Shown here piece after piece: positions 19,674-23,591 of a DNA stretch of 23,591 nucleotides (the first letter of the stretch is position 1; the number at the start of each line of letters is the position of its first letter). The notes under the pieces are model-generated. The model did no database searches and was not told the DNA's origin. It saw nothing but the letters and a program-made list of their open reading frames with translations. This stretch comes from Plakobranchus ocellatus (Eukaryota; Mollusca; Gastropoda; Plakobranchidae). The translations under genes and the position numbers were made by a program. The stretch spans positions 231,637 through 255,227 of the forward strand of contig BLXT01007882.1 in assembly GCA_019648995.1 (NCBI GenBank). Reading direction: 5' to 3'.

Positions 19674-21648
19674 CTAAAATTGGATGGGAAAAAAAAAAGA
19701 AAAAAAAAAAAGGTAAAGAAAAACAATAAAGATTTAAGAGCAGGAAACCTAAGATTTGCATAGGATGTTTAAGTGAAACATCAAGAGGCATGATAATAAA
19801 CAATATATAGTTTTAATTTTACAAAAGAAACTGCTTGTCTCAAACAATCATGAACCATTAATTCAAGAGAAGAAAAACTGTCATGCTGAACAGATTCTTG
19901 TGACATATACTTCAACCTTTACAAGCACATCTTGTCCATGCATACCTCTTTTATGACATTGTATTCTAATATCATATTTTTGTAGAAAAATGATGTGTTT
20001 ATGTTTGTGTAAAACTATAACTTTTGTAATAGTCATAAGCTCACTACTGATATAAGATACAGTAATAAACGTAATTTTAGTGATTTGTATTATAGATTTT
20101 CAAAAATAAAAATACCATGAAATGGTACATACAAATAAAGGAATCACAATTGGATTATAACATCTAGAGAGAAAAAGATTCGCCATAATTCGTTCAATGT
20201 GACAATGTGAAAATGGAAAAAAAAACTAAACAAAAGCCCAGATAAGGCCAAAAAACAATCCATAAAAAATGTTTTTTTCATTGAAGAGGAACACGATTTA
20301 AAACAGCAGAAGAGCATGACAAAACCAATACAGGAAAAGAAGATAGTGTAATGGGTAGCAAAATGGACAACTGTCAAAAGAATTTAAGCAAATCCCCTAA
20401 AAGATGTTTGTGAAAAAAATATACAAACTAATTCAATGTGAAATACCCTCCACTCCACCTACCCAGGCTAAAAAGAAGAAGAAAGTTAACAAAGTTTTTG
20501 CTTCATCGTGTTTGAACAATTAGACCTAGACCAAGCCTTTTTTGTTACAAACTTCATTGAAGACTGCTATAAAGCCTCTGTGGAAATATTTCATACTCTA
20601 TATTAAAACCTAAGTGGGAAAAAAAAATATTAAGCAACACAGGTGTTCATTTCAAGGCCATTGAAAGAAACACACTGAAAACAAAGAAATCAAATTAACA
20701 CCATAGGTGTTCATTTAACGGCCATTGAAAGAAACACTGAAAACAAAGAAATCAAATTAACACCATAGGTGTTCATTTAATGGCCATTGAAAGAAACACA
20801 CTGAAAACAAAGAAATCAAATTAACACCATAGGTGTTCATTTAACGGCCATTGAAAGAAACACACTGAAAACAAAAAAATCAAATTAACACCATGAGTTT
20901 ACCTGCGTGTTGTCAAGTTATGCATGCTCCCAAATGCAATGGCCAAAACAGTACAGGCCAGACATATAACATTGTAGGGCATAGAGAAATCTGGTGTTGG
21001 GAGGGACACGAGAAGACTCTCTGTGTGAATCCTTATCAAGTAACTTGTGGAGTTCTCAGAAAATCTGAAAAACATTCAAGGGAATAAATATGAAGCAAAA
21101 GGGGGGAATAACAGTTTATGAAATGGACTCTAAAATTTGCCATGAGAAAAACCTAAATATAAAAACACTTCATGATCTTGTAAAGAAAAATGTTAAAAAA
21201 TTTAGTTACACTTAAATTCTACACTTGAAAAATTCAATCTAAAAATCACTTTTTAAAAATCCTCAAAATAACAAAAAGCACTCTATAGCAATATTACTAA
21301 AAAATTTTGATCTCCTAAGAACTAGAATCCTTGCAATAGAAAACAAGTTCTGACAGAAAGAAATAAAACAAAAATATAATTGAGATGTCTCTCAATCTTA
21401 CATTGAGCTCAGCTGTGAAGATTCTTGTGGTGGGCTTGTGTACCCAAATGATGAGGGCAGCAAGGCAGTGATCACTGCAGAGCTTATGTAGAAGCCATGG
21501 TTTGCATCAGGTGGATATTCTGTCCATTTGAGAAATGCTCTGGTGAATGTGAAACTCACACGAGTTGTTGAATGTGGCCATAGCATGAAGGACAGTTCTA
21601 AATGATGAGGCCGGGATCTGTCCTTTGCTGGGACATAATGTACCTTAA
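19478..21648 (-). CDS. PIGT: GPI transamidase component PIG-T, C-terminal part, three exons
   Basis: Spliced - strand gene, partial at its 5' end: exons 21648-21402, 21064-20903 and 19673-19478 join in frame (phases 2 and 2) to a TGA. About 200 residues are seen of a protein that is 578 residues in human. [18 protein letters not shown] and [15 protein letters not shown] match human PIG-T nearly word for word ([33 protein letters not shown]). Known of the family: PIG-T is a type I ER membrane protein that stabilises the GPI transamidase complex (PIGK, GPAA1, PIGS, PIGU), which attaches GPI anchors to proteins. The cysteine that bonds to PIG-K is upstream of this window. The tail is longer than in vertebrates. 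Identification is secure; the exact 3' UTR is not. Confidence 0.95.
19674..20902 (-). other. PIGT last intron (1229 bp)
   Basis: Phase 2 intron, GTAAAC...TTTTAG in PIGT sense. Its 5' end is taken up by the four-copy minisatellite (20642-20894). The acceptor end has a long T/C tract (19681-19726 region). The middle is A/T-rich without recognisable content. Confidence 0.85.
20642..20894 (-). repeat. Minisatellite, four tandem 62-64 bp units next to the PIGT 5' splice site
   Basis: Units start at 20642, 20706, 20768 and 20832 on the + strand; spacings are 64, 62 and 64. Copies differ at only a few bases: one CA deletion in unit 2, TTCAAGG/TTAACGG/TTAATGG variation, and one G-to-A in unit 4. In PIGT sense every unit reads GTTAATTTGATTTCTTTG then TTTTCAG, which looks like a branch site, pyrimidine tract and 3' splice site. 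The array ends eight bases from the donor GT of the TM exon. Units are contiguous with no spacers and sit in an intron, so it is not a CRISPR array. Confidence 0.95.
20903..21064 (-). CDS. PIGT: PIGT exon, membrane-proximal segment and transmembrane helix
   Basis: Acceptor TTTTTCAG precedes 21064 and donor GTAAAC starts at 20902. The exon encodes [20 protein letters not shown], then [15 protein letters not shown], then [17 protein letters not shown]. The hydrophobic stretch from YNVICL to about AIAFGS is the single membrane helix of PIG-T. The donor-side intron runs almost immediately into a four-copy minisatellite. Confidence 0.95.
21065..21401 (-). other. PIGT intron (337 bp)
   Basis: Phase 2, GTAAGA...TTCAG in PIGT sense. 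AT-rich, no repeats or other content recognised. Confidence 0.9.
21402..21648 (-). CDS. PIGT: PIGT exon, end of lumenal domain
   Basis: In PIGT sense the acceptor TTTCCAG precedes 21648, and the donor GTAAGA starts at 21401. Two bases complete a codon from an exon outside the recognised region, then come [38 protein letters not shown] and a loop ending QESSQLSS; two bases of the next codon close the exon. Human PIG-T has the same blocks in the same order, with a less conserved loop before the membrane-proximal part. Confidence 0.95.
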
Positions 21649-22710
21649 CTGGAAAGAGAAAGACAGAAAAGTGAAAAAAGAATAAAAAAAACCATGGATG
21701 TACAAATATGTTATATATCACATAATTTTAAAAAGAAAAAAAAAAGGCAAGCCATCCCTAGGCTTAGGTCTGTGCGAGAAGCAGGTGAGAGGGTGTGCAC
21801 ACAGGGAGTAAAGAAAAAAAAATTCTCTTGATTTTAAACAAAGTTATTTAAATAAAGAAGGAAAAAAAAAAGGAACGACATGTGATCCTGACTAAGCAAG
21901 AGTTGACTTCAAGCAAGTTGCCTTCAACATATATATATATTATGTATATACGCAGCTGCAATATTGCACACCAAAAGATACTTCAAACATACTTATCCCA
22001 TACACTGAAGAAGACTGGTGTGAATTTTATGGGAAGATCAAATGAAAGTGCAAATCAATGCCAAAATAATGTGGCAAAATCACTGCTTACAAGGAAGGAA
22101 TAAAAAAAAATTAAAAATACGGATATTGTAGGATATATGAAAATTCATCTAGGATTTCAAGATCTCACTTACACTGGAGAAATGAAAGACAAAAGACTTA
22201 AGAGGCAGATGAAGAATCACTGAGTAACAGAATCTGAACGCACAGACAATGATAAATGATCTACATACTGTAACCTGTTAGTAAGCATACAAGTGGAAAA
22301 ATTGGGGAGCAAAGCATGATCAGTATTTATCTCAGATCTGGCACTTAGAGAAGCAGAAATCTCTGTAGCCACTGACATAAACAATCAGGTCCCCATATGG
22401 TTCACATATCCAGATATTTGCTGTAGAGGATTAGATTCTAGCTTACTGGATTATCAGGCCAGGTCATATGGCACTCCTCCCACCACAGTTTTAGTCAATA
22501 ATATTTATCTATCCTTATATTATTTGCACTCAAGAGCAGTCTTATTTCAATAGGGACTCGTGCCGCTCTTGTTCATACTGAAATAGTTGCGCTCCTTTTA
22601 AAAAAAAAAGGGAGACCTGTTTTCGGCTCTCCTCATTTTCATTACTAAAATGCCTTTGTTTCTAATGCACGCCAGCATTATGCTTCTTCAAATTACATAG
22701 GGGTTGAGAT

Positions 22711-22729
22711 ATTATTATTATTATTATTA
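22711..22729. repeat. (ATT)n microsatellite
   Basis: Six trinucleotide units, followed by a TTG/TTA-rich imperfect extension to about 22770. Confidence 0.9.
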
Positions 22730-22987
22730 CGATCATTTTTATTATTGTTTCTGTTGTTGTTGCTACCGTCATTGTTGTTTTGTTTATTTTGGGTTTTGGT
22801 TTTTGTTTAAATTCAGTAGCGCATTTACACATATTAATTAATAGAGCCAAAGCAACTCCTATTACTTTTCAAAATAACTACATTATATAAATAAATTCAT
22901 AAAATGATTTGTTAGGAAATCTGAGAAACCACCTGAGAAAAAATTCATTGATCATAATAACTGTAGAGACAACCCATTGTGCAGTAC

Positions 22988-23022
22988 NCCCCCCCCCCCC
23001 CAAAAAAAAAAAAAAAAAAAAA
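22988..23022. repeat. Poly-C/poly-A run with one ambiguous base
   Basis: An N at 22988 is followed by 13 C (22989-23001) and 21 A (23002-23022). Homopolymer junctions of this kind are hard to sequence; the lengths are unreliable. Confidence 0.9.
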
Positions 23023-23591
23023 TTGATATTACACATTATTTAAAGAACTGGAAAAAAACAAATTGAAGACGTAACTGCTCCAGAAAATTAAACTCTGGCA
23101 GCAGAGAAAAAGGCCAGCTTTCCATAGACCTATGAATAAAAATAAGGCATGGAAATACAATTTAATTTCATTGTAGATCTAAAAGAGATTTTGTTTTGAA
23201 TCTTGCTATTTTGTTGCCAAAATGATCTTAAAAATACATTGGGTTTTTTTTTTTAATTGGATATAGATGAATGTCCCTTAACATACACATGGTATTAAAA
23301 TCATACCATAATACAGAATTACATACATTCAATACAAAGCATTCATTTTACATGATTTTTATTATTATTGGTATTTATAGGCCTACACTAAACTTTCATC
23401 ACACACACAATTCACACATTTAACATTTACAAAAATTAGAAGGGCGTAACAATAATATCCGTATTATTGACCTTGGATTATTCCACCTTTGCGCCTTTAT
23501 AATTAGTAATTATAATCATTTTCAAAAAGTAAAAAATCATTCCGAATTGCATACTTTGTCAAATGCCTTGATATGTCTAAAATTCTTGCGC

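Larger units (their letters stand above)
21649..23591 (-). other. Probable PIGT upstream intron, no exon recognised
   Basis: Expected to hold intron sequence upstream of the 21648 exon. I looked on the - strand for the preceding PIG-T block (around PWY-x-R-x-Y-x-HTL) and did not see it. Contents: a short AT repeat near 21930, a stem-rich patch at 22541-22640, an ATT repeat at 22711-22729, and a C/A homopolymer with an ambiguous base at 22988-23022. Low-complexity AT-rich sequence otherwise. Confidence 0.6.

Noticed and set aside
20642..20894. Regularly spaced repeats resembling a CRISPR array
   Set aside because: The units are contiguous with no unique spacers and lie in an intron of an animal gene; it is a minisatellite.
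21398..21721. Use of the upstream methionine at 21721 as a PIGT start
   Set aside because: The residues before 21648 are the translated pyrimidine tract of an intron; a good acceptor at 21649-21650 and PIG-T homology show the exon begins at 21648.
22440..22510. Possible upstream PIGT exon on the - strand with a GTAAGC donor-like end
   Set aside because: The short open stretch before the donor does not resemble PIG-T before its KWTEY block, and no good acceptor precedes it.

Overview
The window is animal genomic DNA, AT-rich (mostly A/T by eye, with frequent A and T homopolymers). It carries spliced genes with GT-AG introns, microsatellites, a tRNA-headed SINE and a decayed LINE. The SLC7 and PIG-T sequences look invertebrate, and a marine protostome would fit, but the species cannot be fixed from this sequence. 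Nothing bacterial, plasmid-like or phage-like was seen.

Left part (355-6466, + strand): the last six coding exons of an SLC7 L-type amino-acid transporter, the light chain of a heteromeric transporter and close by eye to LAT1/LAT2. They join in frame (phases 0, 2, 0, 0, 1) and encode transmembrane helices 7-12 and the C-terminus, about 240 residues. Earlier exons lie off the left edge. Intron 2692-4172 contains the C-terminal end of a dead LINE reverse transcriptase on the same strand.

Middle part (6467-19477): about 13 kb without a recognisable protein gene. It holds possible 3'-UTR with several poly(A) signals, two orphan 3'-splice-site-like sequences, a small repeat-rich island (10863-10985), a 72-bp tandem duplication, a tRNA-derived SINE (about 11757-12031), a second copy of that SINE's 3' end (about 14712-14775), and an (AT)n microsatellite. 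The + strand is broadly T-rich up to about 16.26 kb and then becomes A-rich, which matches the meeting point of two convergent transcription units.

Right part (19478-21648, - strand): the last three coding exons of PIGT, a subunit of the GPI transamidase. They encode the end of the lumenal domain, the single membrane helix, and an unusually long charged cytosolic tail. Its last intron starts with a four-copy, 62-64 bp minisatellite lying 8 bp from the 5' splice site; every copy contains a 3'-splice-site-like sequence in the sense direction of PIGT. The remaining 5' exons of PIGT are expected beyond the right edge; none were recognised in 21649-23591.

The two genes converge tail to tail and have unrelated functions (plasma-membrane amino-acid exchange; GPI-anchor attachment in the ER). 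Nothing suggests a shared pathway. No wholly new system was found. The strongest items for a second look are the PIGT intron repeat array, the SINE family and the repeat-rich island.
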